DNA of 64,000 nucleotides from Cinnamomum chago (GCA_038049695.1 CP142451.1:70510001-70574000); one strand, 5' to 3'; positions 11,404-25,697 are shown, numbered from the stretch's first letter. Translations and numbers: made by a program. The notes: generated from the letters alone by a model not told the origin.

Positions 11404-12129
11404 TTTGAGGTGGTATCGGGTTCTCCCACAGTCGGTGCCCCAACTGTGTTGAACGTTAACAGCTGAGTGGTGCCTGACACAAAGAATCCTAAAACAATGG
11501 TGAAGGGCTAGGCTTCTTGCGCGAACAAGATTCAATACCAATAGAGAACTACTTATTCCAAAACAAATCAATTCCCAAACCAATACCAATAATAGTCCTC
11601 TCAAAGCTTGACAATCAAAGCTTCCTAGCCTCGACACTTCAAACGAGTGACAAATCAAATGAAATAACAAAGGAATCCTAAGTCCAACCTCTAAGTTCTC
11701 AAAGCAATCCTCTAATAAAGCAAAACAAATCGAACTAAAGGACATGCTCATCACATGTAGAAGATAGTACTCAAGGGTACTATTACCATTTGGAATCAAA
11801 GCGAATAAACAATCCAATCCTAAGTAAAGTGTAAACCCTGAAGCATCGTACAACCTATTCAGTCAACGAAGGGTTAGGGTTCGCGATACTCGTACGAATT
11901 ATCTTCGTGCATAGATTTAAAGAAGAGTATCCCGACATCCCATACCGTTCGAGATTGAATTCAATTGATTCTCGATACAACCGAATCCACCTTGAGAAAT
12001 GTCGGCTCAAAACACTCTCATCATAAGTCAAATGAGTCCTTAAAAGGGGTATCCAAAGGTCCACCAAAGTCCAACTTAAAACAGGGTAAAAATCCATTGA
12101 AATGGAAAAATTGCAAAAATTCTTATAGT

Positions 12130-12183
12130 CTCGGGCGAGTAGTCTCGGTCGACCGACACACAGGTCTCGGTCGACCGAGAAGC
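12130..12183. repeat. Palindrome cluster in the Tekay LTR (TCGGTCGACCGA)
   Basis: Two near-perfect copies of CTCGGTCGACCGA, preceded by a looser CTCGGGCGAG, all in 54 bp. Equivalent copies lie at about 19852-19905 and 27574-27627. Comparable clusters with different core sequence occupy the corresponding position in the three other Tekay-like LTRs in the window. Confidence 0.8.
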
Positions 12184-13290
12184 CTGCGGAATCTGGGCAG
12201 AGTCTCTGTTTTGGCTGAGATGGGACTTTTTCCCAATTTCTTCTTATGAGACCTAATGAACACAATATGTAGGTATAAAAACTAACTTAATAACAACCTA
12301 TAAAACTACTAATCAAGCCATCAGATGCTATATCCATCCCATTCAAACTACAAGTCTATTTATCATGTTTTCAATCAACTAAGTTATCAATTGAGCCAAA
12401 GTAACTAAAACATGATTTTATCAAGCAAATCAAGGTAGACAAGCATATTAAGCATATATATAACTATTGACTTGCCTTAGTGATGTGATGATTCAGATTC
12501 AAGAAGAAAATGAAAGAAGAAAACACTTTGGAAGCTCCAAAAAGGGTGAACACTTTTCCAAATCCCAAATAGCTCCTACACATGCATGCCAAGGCCAAGG
12601 TGAGCCTATCTACTACATTTCTAACCAAGAAAGAAGATGAAGAGGTGGTTTCTAAGCTTGGAGAGCTTACCTCTAAGTGGGTTGTGGGTGAAACTCTTAG
12701 AAAAGAGTATGAATGGACTCTTGGAAGCTTGGAGAAGAAGATGGGTTGCTTTGTTTCCGTCACCGGAGCTCCGGGCTCGTCAACGGAGAAGAAGAAACGA
12801 TGGAAGGAAGGGAAGAAGAAGTTGAGTCGGCTGTGTGCTGGAGTTGAGTTGGGTGAATAGGAATGAAATGAAAAGAAAGGTAAGTATAAAAGGGAGTTGG
12901 TAGGATACTTAAGTGTACATGGGCCATGGGCTTGGGCTTGGGTTGATGGGTTGATGGGTCAAGGTCTGAGTCGATCCACTTATATAATCAATAGTTTTCA
13001 GGCCTCTTCGACGCGTCAGATTGCAACGCGACCGAAGGTTAAAGTTCATGAAACGTCGAAACCTACCCAATGCACCCAATCTCACAAAAACTCATAATCT
13101 CATAAATCCCTTAAAAACCCTACCCGGTTCGTAAAACGACTCTCTATCCTACCCAAACGCGCTCCGAATCGTGCGAAACTTCGCACGCAAGACTCATCGG
13201 TAACCCTGACTACTTAGACTCTAAACTAGCTTACTAACTAATCAAACAATTAATTATAATTAATAGGCCATTAGGGGTCGGGGTGTTACA

Positions 13291-13303
13291 TCCTCCCCCA
13301 CTT
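13291..13303 (-). other. Polypurine tract of Tekay unit 1
   Basis: The minus strand reads AAGTGGGGGAGGA directly before the LTR start, the expected plus-strand primer. The second unit has the same tract at 21013-21025. Confidence 0.85.
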
Positions 13304-13326
13304 AGGCTATTTGGTCCTCCAAATCC

Positions 13327-16300
13327 CTAACACACCTCTGCCTGAAACTCTGCATCTGGCAATAACTCGGGATACTTCTCCTGAATCTGATCTCTAAGCT
13401 CCCAAGTTGCTTCCCTTGGACTGTGGTGCTCCCATTGGACTTTGACCCAATGAATGGTCCGGTTTCTCAACACCTGCTCTTTAGTATCAATTATCTTCTT
13501 CGGCCTCTCTACATACGTAACATCTGGCTGAACATCCAAAGGCTCATGATGTAGCACGTGTGAAGGGTCTGGAATATACTTCCTCAACATCGAAATGTGG
13601 AAAACTCTGTGCACTCCTGCTAACTCTGCTGGTAGTATCAATCTATAAGCCACTTCACCCACGTGCATATCTATCTCAAACGGTCCAATGTATCTCCGAG
13701 CCAGTTTCCCTTTCTGACCGAATCTCATAGTTCCTCTAGTCGGTGAGACTTTGAGAAACACTTTATCTCCAACCTGAAACTCCAAATCCCTTCTCTTCAG
13801 GTCTGCGTAACTCTTCTGACGATCCCTTGCAATCTTCAGCCTATCAATAATCTGCTTCACTTTCTCACTGGTATCACTGATAATCGACGGTCCGTGAAAG
13901 CTCCGAACACCAATCTCCTCCCAACAAATCGGGGTCTTACACTTCCGTCCGTACAAAGCCTCGAACGGTGCCATCCCGATACTAGAGTGATAGCTGTTGT
14001 TGTAGGCAAATTCACACAAAGGAAGACTCTTCTCCCAGTCTTTCCCGAAATCAAGTACACATGCCCGCAACATATCCTCCATAGTTTGATTGGTCCTCTC
14101 TGTCTGTTCGTCGGTCTGCGGGTGATACGCCGTGCTGAAGTTCAATGTAGTGCCTAAGGCTGCTTGCAAACTGACCCAAAATCTGCCCACAAACCTCATA
14201 TCTCTATCTGAAACTATGGAATCTGGAATTCCATGCAACTTGACAACATTGTCAATGTACTTGTGTGCTAACACATCCATGGATCCTCTCATCTTCATCG
14301 GAATGAAGTGTGCAGACTTCGTGAGTCTGTCAACAATCACCCAAATGCTGTCATTCTCCCGCATGGGTGGCAATCCTGCAACGAAGTCCATGGTGATATG
14401 CTCCCATTTCCACTCCGGAACCTTCAGTGGTTGGAGTAATCCAGGAGGTTTCTGATGTTCAATCTTCACTTGTTGACACATGAGACATCTCGATACAAAT
14501 CCTGCAATGTCCTTCTTCATGTTGCTCCACCAATAAAAGCTCTTCAAGTTCTGGTACATTTTGGTGCTCCCTGGGTGAATAGCATAACGAGAATGGTGTG
14601 CCTCAACCATAATCTCGTTTCTCAAGTCATGCACACCCGGCACACATAGCCTATCCTGGCAGTACAACACTCCATCGATGAGTCTAAACTCTGGCCTCTC
14701 TGCTATGCTCTCTATCAATCTGACCAACTCTGGGTCCTCTGACTGACTGCTCTTGATTCTGCTAAGAATTTCTGGTTCCCAAATGTGCATATTGGCAACC
14801 ATGACTCTTTCACTCCGTGGCTGAAACTCAATGGCTAAATCTCTGAATAGCTCTGTCAAAGACCACTCTGTCTGCAAACATCCGGTAGTCACTGCTTTTC
14901 TGCTCAATGCATCCGCCACCACATTCGCTTTCCCGGGATGATACTTTATCGGGAAGTCGTAGTCTTTGATGTACTCCATCCATCTAGTCTGCCTCATGTT
15001 CAGATCTTTCTGCCCAAATAGATACTGGAGACTCCTATGATCCGAGTGAACCTCGAATTTCTCACCATACAAGTAGTGTCTCCACATCTTCAATGCCATG
15101 ACCACAGCTGCAAGCTCCAAGTCATGAGTAGCGTATCTCTTCTCATGCTCTTTCAACTGTCTAGATCCATACGCTATGACCTTCCCCTCCTGCATGAGTA
15201 CGCAACCCAATCCAATGCCTGAAGCATCTGTAAAAACCACGAATCCTCCAGTCCCCGTAGGTAACGAGAGAATAGGTGCTGTAGTCAATCTCGTCTTCAG
15301 CTCCTGGAAATTCTCCTCACATTGCTCCGTCCAAACAAAAGGAACATCTTTCCTTGTCAATTTAGTCAACGAAGCAGCAATGCTAGAGAATCCCTTCACA
15401 AATCTCCTGTAATATCCTGCTAGCCCAAGAAAACTCCTGATCTCTGACACTGACTTCGGGCTCTGCCAACTAACCACTGCCTCAATCTTCGCGGGATCTA
15501 CCGCCAAACCTTCTCTAGAGATGATGTGTCCAAGAAAAGACACTTGCTCCAGCCAAAACTCACATTTACTGAGCTTAGCATAGAGCTGATTCTCCCTCAA
15601 GATCTGCAATGCACTCCTCAAATGCTCTGCATGCTCATCTCTAGACTTCGAGTAGACTAGGACATCATCTATGAATACGACCGTGAATTTGTCTAAGCAT
15701 GGTGCAAAGACTCTGTTCATCAAGGCCATAAATACTCCTGGAGCGTTGGTCAGCCCAAATGGCATAACCAAGAACTCATAATGTCCATATCTAGTCCTAA
15801 AGGCTGTTTTCTGCACATCCTGATCCCGAACACGTATCTGGTGATAACCAGATCTCAGATCTATCTTGGAAAAATGATGTGCTCCCTGCAACTGATCAAA
15901 CAACTCGTCTATACGAGGTAAAGGATACTTATTCTTGACCGTAACCTGATTCAGCTGCCGGTAATCGATGCACATGCGCATTGATCCATCTTTCTTCTTC
16001 ACGAAAAGCACTGGTGCACCCCACGGGGATAAACTAGGTCTCACAAACCCTTTATCCATAAGGTCCTGCAGTTGAGCCTTCAGCTCTCTTAGCTCTGCTG
16101 GAGCCATGCGGTAAGGAGCCTTCGAAATCGGTGCTGTCCCTGGCTTCAGCTCAATCGTGAAGTCAATCTCCCGAACCGGTGGTAATCCAGGTATCTCCTC
16201 CGGAAAGACATCCGGGAATTCACACACAACTGGAATATCCCCCACCGCTCTGGACACTGTATCCTCCTCCAAAATATAAGCTACATAACCCTCGCACCCA

Positions 16301-17975
16301 CTCCTAACCAATCGATCGGCTTTCAAAGCCGAGATGACTCTAGTGGACATGGGTTTCCTCTCCCCAACTATCTCTACACTATCTGCCAACACTTGTAATC
16401 TGACTACTTTGTTGAAGCAATCCATCACTGCTCTGTAGGTGGATAACCAATCCATACCTAGGATCACATCAAAGTCCTTCATCTCTAGGATGATCAAGTC
16501 TGCAGCTAATATAAAACTCCCCACCTGCACTTTACAAGCTGGAAAATAGGATTCACATTGCACAGTCTTTCCTAAAGGAGTACTAACAAGCAACACACAA
16601 TACAATGGAGCTACATCTCCCACCAAACGTGCAGCAAATATAGGTGACACGAATGAGTGTGTGGAACCAGAATCAAACAAGACTCTAGCAGGTACATCTA
16701 AGATAAAGAGTGTACCTTCCACCACTCCTCCAGCCTCTTCACCCTCCTGTAGATCCAGGGCCTGTACCCTACCATACTGCTGAGGTCTCTGCTGCTGCTG
16801 ACCCTGCTGCCTATACTGTGCATACTGCTGGCCCTGAGGTCGCTGTGGTCCCTGAGGTCTAAACTGTCCTCTGCCCTGTGGTGCTGGCAATCTAAGCTGC
16901 TGTTGCTGCTGCGGTGGCCTAAGTGGCTGCTGAGGTGCCTGCCTCGGAGGCTGTGCTGCCAACGGTGGTCGTGGAGCTGCATTCCTCACTCCCTGCTCCT
17001 GTGCTCGAGGGCAATCCTTCCTCTGATGCTCCATCGAACCACACTCAAAACATGCTCCTGTAGTCCATCTGCAGGCCGCTGTGACATGAGAGCTCTTACC
17101 ACACCGCTCACAAAAAGTCCTACGTACCGAGTCAATCCTAGGCCTCTTGCCTTGCTGCTGCTGATACTGTAACTGAGGACGCTGCTGGTACTGCTGTGGA
17201 CGCTGCTGCAACTGCCCCAAACTTGGGCTCCTAACTGGTGCAAGTACGTCCGGAAACTGCTGTGCAAAAAGGATCTTCTTTCGAATGGACTCCTCAGCCC
17301 AATATGCCCTCTTAAGGTTCTCCTCATAGGTGACTAAGGTAACAGATGTCACCTCCATCTGGATATCAGGTCTCAATCCTCGAATGAATCTCATCACCTT
17401 ATCAGCCTCAACTTGAACCAAGGCCGGTGCTGCCAACGGAGGTTCGTGAATTTCTGTTCGTAGATCTGCACTGAGTCCAATCCCTGGACCAATGCCTCAA
17501 ACTCTATCAACTTCTGAGCCTGAATATGTGGTGGAATGTATTTTGCCCGAAAGAGTGTCCGAAATGACGTCCAAGCCTCAGCATCATCAATAGTATCATA
17601 AGGAGTCATCACTGATTTCCACCACAACTCTGCTACACCGCGGAACATGTACGAGGCTAACTGTACACACTCCCGTCCAGTGCACTGGAAGACCTTGAAG
17701 ATCTTCTCCATCTGTACCACCCACTCATCCGCATCAAGTGGGTCTTCATTGCCATAGTATACTGGTGGGTTCCTTTTTTTGAATTTGTCATAGATGTCAT
17801 TCAAGTCATGCACCCTAGGAGGGATGATGACCTGAGGTACCGGAGCTGGCCTCTGCAAGAACTGAAGCATCTGTGCCTGGAAGGTAGCCTGGTCCTCCCT
17901 CTGTTTGCTCTGTTCCTCCCGTTGCTGTGTCTGTGTCTGTGCCTGTGCTGTCTGAGAATCCATAAAGGCCTGCAT
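13327..17975 (-). CDS. gag-pol coding region of Tekay unit 1 (looks nearly whole)
   Basis: Domains in order on the minus strand: gag capsid-like part about 17.3-17.9 kb; two CCHC-type knuckles about 17.0-17.1 kb ([28 protein letters not shown]); a Gln/Pro/Arg-rich linker. Next come protease near 16.67 kb ([12 protein letters not shown]), reverse transcriptase about 15.5-16.1 kb ([21 protein letters not shown]) and RNase H about 14.9-15.3 kb ([13 protein letters not shown]). Integrase follows at about 13.9-14.6 kb, with HHCC finger and core motifs MDFVAGLPP and [16 protein letters not shown] chromodomain lies near 13.36-13.56 kb ([20 protein letters not shown]). Chromodomains in this family are thought to steer integration toward particular chromatin. 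The longest uninterrupted frame is 1369 codons. The region looks nearly whole, with about one apparent break, shared by the second unit. Confidence 0.85.
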
Positions 17976-18208
17976 GAGCTGATTGAATCTGGCCTCTACC
18001 GATCCATCTCCACTAGACCCAGTCGGATCGTTGTTCTGTGTAGAACGGGTATGTCCCCCAGCAATTCTGCAAGAAAAGACATGTTAGTCCTATAGGACTC
18101 AATCTAGCATACAAACTATATAATCTACACAAACTAAGATACCCAACGAAAACCCAATCCTCACACGTCTTAAGTTTCTACTTGTTTTTAATTTAGAAAC
18201 CAGTACTG

Positions 18209-18218
18209 CTTGATACCA
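18209..18218 (-). other. Primer-binding site of Tekay unit 1
   Basis: Three bases inside LTR2, the minus strand reads TGGTATCAAG, resembling the complement of the plant initiator-Met tRNA 3' end (usually TGGTATCAGAGC). The copy beside LTR3 is at 25931-25940. Confidence 0.75.
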
Positions 18219-18221
18219 ACT

Positions 18222-21012
18222 TGTCACGCCCCCAAAAGTGAAACTGGGGTTATGCGTGAGATTAGGGCTAATTTAAAACTTTTTCCAATAATAAACACAA
18301 GCCAATGCCCTAATCGTGTCCCATCTGGATCGAAGACCGCTGTGAGGTATAAACATTTCCTCGATTATATTAAACAATAGCGGAAGCTTCATAACACAAG
18401 AGGTATCTTAAAGATGTATAGTTTAAGAGCAATCTACTGAATATCAAGATTAAGGTTAGAGTTTAAGACTATACACAAAATATCATTTACAAATAAAAAG
18501 GCCAACTAAAACTAGGCCTAAACAAAATATAAGAAAACCAAAAGGTGAAGCTAAGAAGACTAATCGTGAGGCGCTCGTGTACGGGGTCGTCACGGCTATA
18601 CGATGCCGTCCGTACTGTACTCTAGGAAGTCATCAGGCTGATCCGCCTGAACTTCCTCCGTCTGCTCCTCCGCCTCTGGGTAGAAGTACTCGGTACCTAT
18701 GCACCAAGAGTAGCATCATCAACACAACGGATGGCAAAACAATAGATATATAAATCACATCAATATGCAGACTAAAGAGAATAAACGAGTACACATGATC
18801 ATAAGATATGCTTAGCACTCCGATCGTAGAAGATGCATCGCATTCGAATCATAAACAAACTAACAAATAGGCGATCCACATATGCCAATATATATCATCA
18901 AGTGGGATAAAAACCCAGTATCCAATATCCAAACAACTCGTGGCTCAAGTACTCCGGCTCCGCGAGCTCTGGTACTATTTTGCTCGAGGACGTACAATAT
19001 CAGCTCAAGTAGCTCGGGCTCCGTGAGCTCTGGCTCTGTCTTGCTGTAACAAAACAAAACATCTCGAGGAACAATAACTCTCAGCTCAAGTAGCTCGGGC
19101 TCCGTGAGCTCTGGCTCTGTCTTACTTTGAGGTGGTATCGGGTTCTCCCACAGTCGGTGCCCCAACTGTGTTGAACGTTAACAGCTGAGTGGTGCCTGAC
19201 ACAAAGAATCCTAAAACAATGGTGAAGGGCTAGGCTTCTTGCGCGAACAAGATTCAATACCAATAGAGAACTACTTATTCCAAAACAAATCAATTCCCAA
19301 ACCAATACCAATAATAGTCCTCTCAAAGCTTGACAATCAAAGCTTCCTAGCCTCGACACTTCAAACGAGTGACAAATCAAATGAAATAACAAAGGAATCC
19401 TAAGTCCAACCTCTAAGTTCTCAAAGCAATCCTCTAATAAAGCAAAACAAATCGAACTAAAGGACATGCTCATCACATGTAGAAGATAGTACTCAAGGGT
19501 ACTATTACCATTTGGAATCAAAGCGAATAAACAATCCAATCCTAAGTAAAGTGTAAACCCTGAAGCATCGTACAACCTATTCAGTCAACGAAGGGTTAGG
19601 GTTCGCGATACTCGTACGAATTATCTTCGTGCATAGATTTAAAGAAGAGTATCCCGACATCCCATACCGTTCGAGATTGAATTCAATTGATTCTCGATAC
19701 AACCGAATCCACCTTGAGAAATGTCGGCTCAAAACACTCTCATCATAAGTCAAATGAGTCCTTAAAAGGGGTATCCAAAGGTCCACCAAAGTCCAACTTA
19801 AAACAGGGTAAAAATCCATTGAAATGGAAAAATTGCAAAAATTCTTATAGTCTCGGGCGAGTAGTCTCGGTCGACCGACACACAGGTCTCGGTCGACCGA
19901 GAAGCCTGCGGAATCTGGGCAGAGTCTCTGTTTTGGCTGAGATGGGACTTTTTCCCAATTTCTTCTTATGAGACCTAATGAACACAATATGTAGGTATAA
20001 AAACTAACTTAATAACAACCTATAAAACTACTAATCAAGCCATCAGATGCTATATCCATCCCATTCAAACTACAAGTCTATTTATCATGTTTTCAATCAA
20101 CTAAGTTATCAATTGAGCCAAAGTAACTAAAACATGATTTTATCAAGCAAATCAAGGTAGACAAGCATATTAAGCATATATATAACTATTGACTTGCCTT
20201 AGTGATGTGATGATTCAGATTCAAGAAGAAAATGAAAGAAGAAAACACTTTGGAAGCTCCAAAAAGGGTGAACACTTTTCCAAATCCCAAATAGCTCCTA
20301 CACATGCATGCCAAGGCCAAGGTGAGCCTATCTACTACATTTCTAACCAAGAAAGAAGATGAAGAGGTGGTTTCTAAGCTTGGAGAGCTTACCTCTAAGT
20401 GGGTTGTGGGTGAAACTCTTAGAAAAGAGTATGAATGGACTCTTGGAAGCTTGGAGAAGAAGATGGGTTGCTTTGTTTCCGTCACCGGAGCTCCGGGCTC
20501 GTCAACGGAGAAGAAGAAACGATGGAAGGAAGGGAAGAAGAAGTTGAGTCGGCTGTGTGCTGGAGTTGAGTTGGGTGAATAGGAATGAAATGAAAAGAAA
20601 GGTAAGTATAAAAGGGAGTTGGTAGGATACTTAAGTGTACATGGGCCATGGGCTTGGGCTTGGGTTGATGGGTTGATGGGTCAAGGTCTGAGTCGATCCA
20701 CTTATATAATCAATAGTTTTCAGGCCTCTTCGACGCGTCAGATTGCAACGCGACCGAAGGTTAAAGTTCATGAAACGTCGAAACCTACCCAATGCACCCA
20801 ATCTCACAAAAACTCATAATCTCATAAATCCCTTAAAAACCCTACCCGGTTCGTAAAACGACTCTCTATCCTACCCAAACGCGCTCCGAATCGTGCGAAA
20901 CTTCGCACGCAAGACTCATCGGTAACCCTGACTACTTAGACTCTAAACTAGCTTACTAACTAATCAAACAATTAATTATAATTAATAGGCCATTAGGGGT
21001 CGGGGTGTTACA
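18222..21012 (-). repeat. Tekay LTR2 (shared middle LTR)
   Basis: 2791 bp. It serves as the 5' LTR of unit 1 and the 3' LTR of unit 2, and no target duplication borders it. It carries T at 18580, like LTR3 and unlike LTR1. Confidence 0.95.
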
Positions 21013-21025
21013 TCCTCCCCCACTT
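21013..21025 (-). other. Polypurine tract of Tekay unit 2
   Basis: Same AAGTGGGGGAGGA tract as in unit 1, directly before LTR2 on the minus strand. Confidence 0.85.
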
Positions 21026-21048
21026 AGGCTATTTGGTCCTCCAAATCC

Positions 21049-24000
21049 CTAACACACCTCTGCCTGAAACTCTGCATCTGGCAATAACTCGGGATACTTC
21101 TCCTGAATCTGATCTCTAAGCTCCCAAGTTGCTTCCCTTGGACTGTGGTGCTCCCATTGGACTTTGACCCAATGAATGGTCCGGTTTCTCAACACCTGCT
21201 CTTTAGTATCAATTATCTTCTTCGGCCTCTCTACATACGTAACATCTGGCTGAACATCCAAAGGCTCATGATGTAGCACGTGTGAAGGGTCTGGAATATA
21301 CTTCCTCAACATCGAAATGTGGAAAACTCTGTGCACTCCTGCTAACTCTGCTGGTAGTATCAATCTATAAGCCACTTCACCCACGTGCATATCTATCTCA
21401 AACGGTCCAATGTATCTCCGAGCCAGTTTCCCTTTCTGACCGAATCTCATAGTTCCTCTAGTCGGTGAGACTTTGAGAAACACTTTATCTCCAACCTGAA
21501 ACTCCAAATCCCTTCTCTTCAGGTCTGCGTAACTCTTCTGACGATCCCTTGCAATCTTCAGCCTATCAATAATCTGCTTCACTTTCTCACTGGTATCACT
21601 GATAATCGACGGTCCGTGAAAGCTCCGAACACCAATCTCCTCCCAACAAATCGGGGTCTTACACTTCCGTCCGTACAAAGCCTCGAACGGTGCCATCCCG
21701 ATACTAGAGTGATAGCTGTTGTTGTAGGCAAATTCACACAAAGGAAGACTCTTCTCCCAGTCTTTCCCGAAATCAAGTACACATGCCCGCAACATATCCT
21801 CCATAGTTTGATTGGTCCTCTCTGTCTGTTCGTCGGTCTGCGGGTGATACGCCGTGCTGAAGTTCAATGTAGTGCCTAAGGCTGCTTGCAAACTGACCCA
21901 AAATCTGCCCACAAACCTCATATCTCTATCTGAAACTATGGAATCTGGAATTCCATGCAACTTGACAACATTGTCAATGTACTTGTGTGCTAACACATCC
22001 ATGGATCCTCTCATCTTCATCGGAATGAAGTGTGCAGACTTCGTGAGTCTGTCAACAATCACCCAAATGCTGTCATTCTCCCGCATGGGTGGCAATCCTG
22101 CAACGAAGTCCATGGTGATATGCTCCCATTTCCACTCCGGAACCTTCAGTGGTTGGAGTAATCCAGGAGGTTTCTGATGTTCAATCTTCACTTGTTGACA
22201 CATGAGACATCTCGATACAAATCCTGCAATGTCCTTCTTCATGTTGCTCCACCAATAAAAGCTCTTCAAGTTCTGGTACATTTTGGTGCTCCCTGGGTGA
22301 ATAGCATAACGAGAATGGTGTGCCTCAACCATAATCTCGTTTCTCAAGTCATGCACACCCGGCACACATAGCCTATCCTGGCAGTACAACACTCCATCGA
22401 TGAGTCTAAACTCTGGCCTCTCTGCTATGCTCTCTATCAATCTGACCAACTCTGGGTCCTCTGACTGACTGCTCTTGATTCTGCTAAGAATTTCTGGTTC
22501 CCAAATGTGCATATTGGCAACCATGACTCTTTCACTCCGTGGCTGAAACTCAATGGCTAAATCTCTGAATAGCTCTGTCAAAGACCACTCTGTCTGCAAA
22601 CATCCGGTAGTCACTGCTTTTCTGCTCAATGCATCCGCCACCACATTCGCTTTCCCGGGATGATACTTTATCGGGAAGTCGTAGTCTTTGATGTACTCCA
22701 TCCATCTAGTCTGCCTCATGTTCAGATCTTTCTGCCCAAATAGATACTGGAGACTCCTATGATCCGAGTGAACCTCGAATTTCTCACCATACAAGTAGTG
22801 TCTCCACATCTTCAATGCCATGACCACAGCTGCAAGCTCCAAGTCATGAGTAGCGTATCTCTTCTCATGCTCTTTCAACTGTCTAGATCCATACGCTATG
22901 ACCTTCCCCTCCTGCATGAGTACGCAACCCAATCCAATGCCTGAAGCATCTGTAAAAACCACGAATCCTCCAGTCCCCGTAGGTAACGAGAGAATAGGTG
23001 CTGTAGTCAATCTCGTCTTCAGCTCCTGGAAATTCTCCTCACATTGCTCCGTCCAAACAAAAGGAACATCTTTCCTTGTCAATTTAGTCAACGAAGCAGC
23101 AATGCTAGAGAATCCCTTCACAAATCTCCTGTAATATCCTGCTAGCCCAAGAAAACTCCTGATCTCTGACACTGACTTCGGGCTCTGCCAACTAACCACT
23201 GCCTCAATCTTCGCGGGATCTACCGCCAAACCTTCTCTAGAGATGATGTGTCCAAGAAAAGACACTTGCTCCAGCCAAAACTCACATTTACTGAGCTTAG
23301 CATAGAGCTGATTCTCCCTCAAGATCTGCAATGCACTCCTCAAATGCTCTGCATGCTCATCTCTAGACTTCGAGTAGACTAGGACATCATCTATGAATAC
23401 GACCGTGAATTTGTCTAAGCATGGTGCAAAGACTCTGTTCATCAAGGCCATAAATACTCCTGGAGCGTTGGTCAGCCCAAATGGCATAACCAAGAACTCA
23501 TAATGTCCATATCTAGTCCTAAAGGCTGTTTTCTGCACATCCTGATCCCGAACACGTATCTGGTGATAACCAGATCTCAGATCTATCTTGGAAAAATGAT
23601 GTGCTCCCTGCAACTGATCAAACAACTCGTCTATACGAGGTAAAGGATACTTATTCTTGACCGTAACCTGATTCAGCTGCCGGTAATCGATGCACATGCG
23701 CATTGATCCATCTTTCTTCTTCACGAAAAGCACTGGTGCACCCCACGGGGATAAACTAGGTCTCACAAACCCTTTATCCATAAGGTCCTGCAGTTGAGCC
23801 TTCAGCTCTCTTAGCTCTGCTGGAGCCATGCGGTAAGGAGCCTTCGAAATCGGTGCTGTCCCTGGCTTCAGCTCAATCGTGAAGTCAATCTCCCGAACCG
23901 GTGGTAATCCAGGTATCTCCTCCGGAAAGACATCCGGGAATTCACACACAACTGGAATATCCCCCACCGCTCTGGACACTGTATCCTCCTCCAAAATATA

Positions 24001-25697
24001 AGCTACATAACCCTCGCACCCACTCCTAACCAATCGATCGGCTTTCAAAGCCGAGATGACTCTAGTGGACATGGGTTTCCTCTCCCCAACTATCTCTACA
24101 CTATCTGCCAACACTTGTAATCTGACTACTTTGTTGAAGCAATCCATCACTGCTCTGTAGGTGGATAACCAATCCATACCTAGGATCACATCAAAGTCCT
24201 TCATCTCTAGGATGATCAAGTCTGCAGCTAATATAAAACTCCCCACCTGCACTTTACAAGCTGGAAAATAGGATTCACATTGCACAGTCTTTCCTAAAGG
24301 AGTACTAACAAGCAACACACAATACAATGGAGCTACATCTCCCACCAAACGTGCAGCAAATATAGGTGACACGAATGAGTGTGTGGAACCAGAATCAAAC
24401 AAGACTCTAGCAGGTACATCTAAGATAAAGAGTGTACCTTCCACCACTCCTCCAGCCTCTTCACCCTCCTGTAGATCCAGGGCCTGTACCCTACCATACT
24501 GCTGAGGTCTCTGCTGCTGCTGACCCTGCTGCCTATACTGTGCATACTGCTGGCCCTGAGGTCGCTGTGGTCCCTGAGGTCTAAACTGTCCTCTGCCCTG
24601 TGGTGCTGGCAATCTAAGCTGCTGTTGCTGCTGCGGTGGCCTAAGTGGCTGCTGAGGTGCCTGCCTCGGAGGCTGTGCTGCCAACGGTGGTCGTGGAGCT
24701 GCATTCCTCACTCCCTGCTCCTGTGCTCGAGGGCAATCCTTCCTCTGATGCTCCATCGAACCACACTCAAAACATGCTCCTGTAGTCCATCTGCAGGCCG
24801 CTGTGACATGAGAGCTCTTACCACACCGCTCACAAAAAGTCCTACGTACCGAGTCAATCCTAGGCCTCTTGCCTTGCTGCTGCTGATACTGTAACTGAGG
24901 ACGCTGCTGGTACTGCTGTGGACGCTGCTGCAACTGCCCCAAACTTGGGCTCCTAACTGGTGCAAGTACGTCCGGAAACTGCTGTGCAAAAAGGATCTTC
25001 TTTCGAATGGACTCCTCAGCCCAATATGCCCTCTTAAGGTTCTCCTCATAGGTGACTAAGGTAACAGATGTCACCTCCATCTGGATATCAGGTCTCAATC
25101 CTCGAATGAATCTCATCACCTTATCAGCCTCAACTTGAACCAAGGCCGGTGCTGCCAACGGAGGTTCGTGAATTTCTGTTCGTAGATCTGCACTGAGTCC
25201 AATCCCTGGACCAATGCCTCAAACTCTATCAACTTCTGAGCCTGAATATGTGGTGGAATGTATTTTGCCCGAAAGAGTGTCCGAAATGACGTCCAAGCCT
25301 CAGCATCATCAATAGTATCATAAGGAGTCATCACTGATTTCCACCACAACTCTGCTACACCGCGGAACATGTACGAGGCTAACTGTACACACTCCCGTCC
25401 AGTGCACTGGAAGACCTTGAAGATCTTCTCCATCTGTACCACCCACTCATCCGCATCAAGTGGGTCTTCATTGCCATAGTATACTGGTGGGTTCCTTTTT
25501 TTGAATTTGTCATAGATGTCATTCAAGTCATGCACCCTAGGAGGGATGATGACCTGAGGTACCGGAGCTGGCCTCTGCAAGAACTGAAGCATCTGTGCCT
25601 GGAAGGTAGCCTGGTCCTCCCTCTGTTTGCTCTGTTCCTCCCGTTGCTGTGTCTGTGTCTGTGCCTGTGCTGTCTGAGAATCCATAAAGGCCTGCAT
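21049..25697 (-). CDS. gag-pol coding region of Tekay unit 2 (looks nearly whole)
   Basis: Same domains, order and frame lengths as unit 1, displaced by exactly 7722 bases: knuckles about 24.7-24.8 kb, protease about 24.4 kb, reverse transcriptase about 23.2-23.8 kb, RNase H about 22.6-23.0 kb, integrase about 21.6-22.3 kb and chromodomain about 21.1-21.3 kb. The translated frames of the two units appear identical. They share the one apparent break, which argues that one unit was copied from the other, or that both came from one template, after that state existed. Confidence 0.85.

Larger units (their letters stand above)
10500..13290 (-). repeat. Tekay LTR1 (3' LTR of the array)
   Basis: 2791 bp. 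On the minus strand it begins TGTAACACCCCGACCCC and ends GGGGGCGTGACA. It is followed at 13291-13303 by the polypurine tract. It holds base C at 10858, unlike the other two copies. A minus-strand TATATAAG box lies near 12979-12986. Confidence 0.95.

Noticed and set aside
10911-12860. Several 60-164-codon frames in the Tekay LTR (repeated at +7722 and +15444)
   Set aside because: They lie wholly within an LTR, some are generated by the GAGCTC-rich repeats, and none resembles a known protein. Identical recurrence only reflects identical LTRs.
13857-17327. Short frames on either strand over the Tekay gag-pol
   Set aside because: Shadows of the long coding frame, recurring identically in the second unit.
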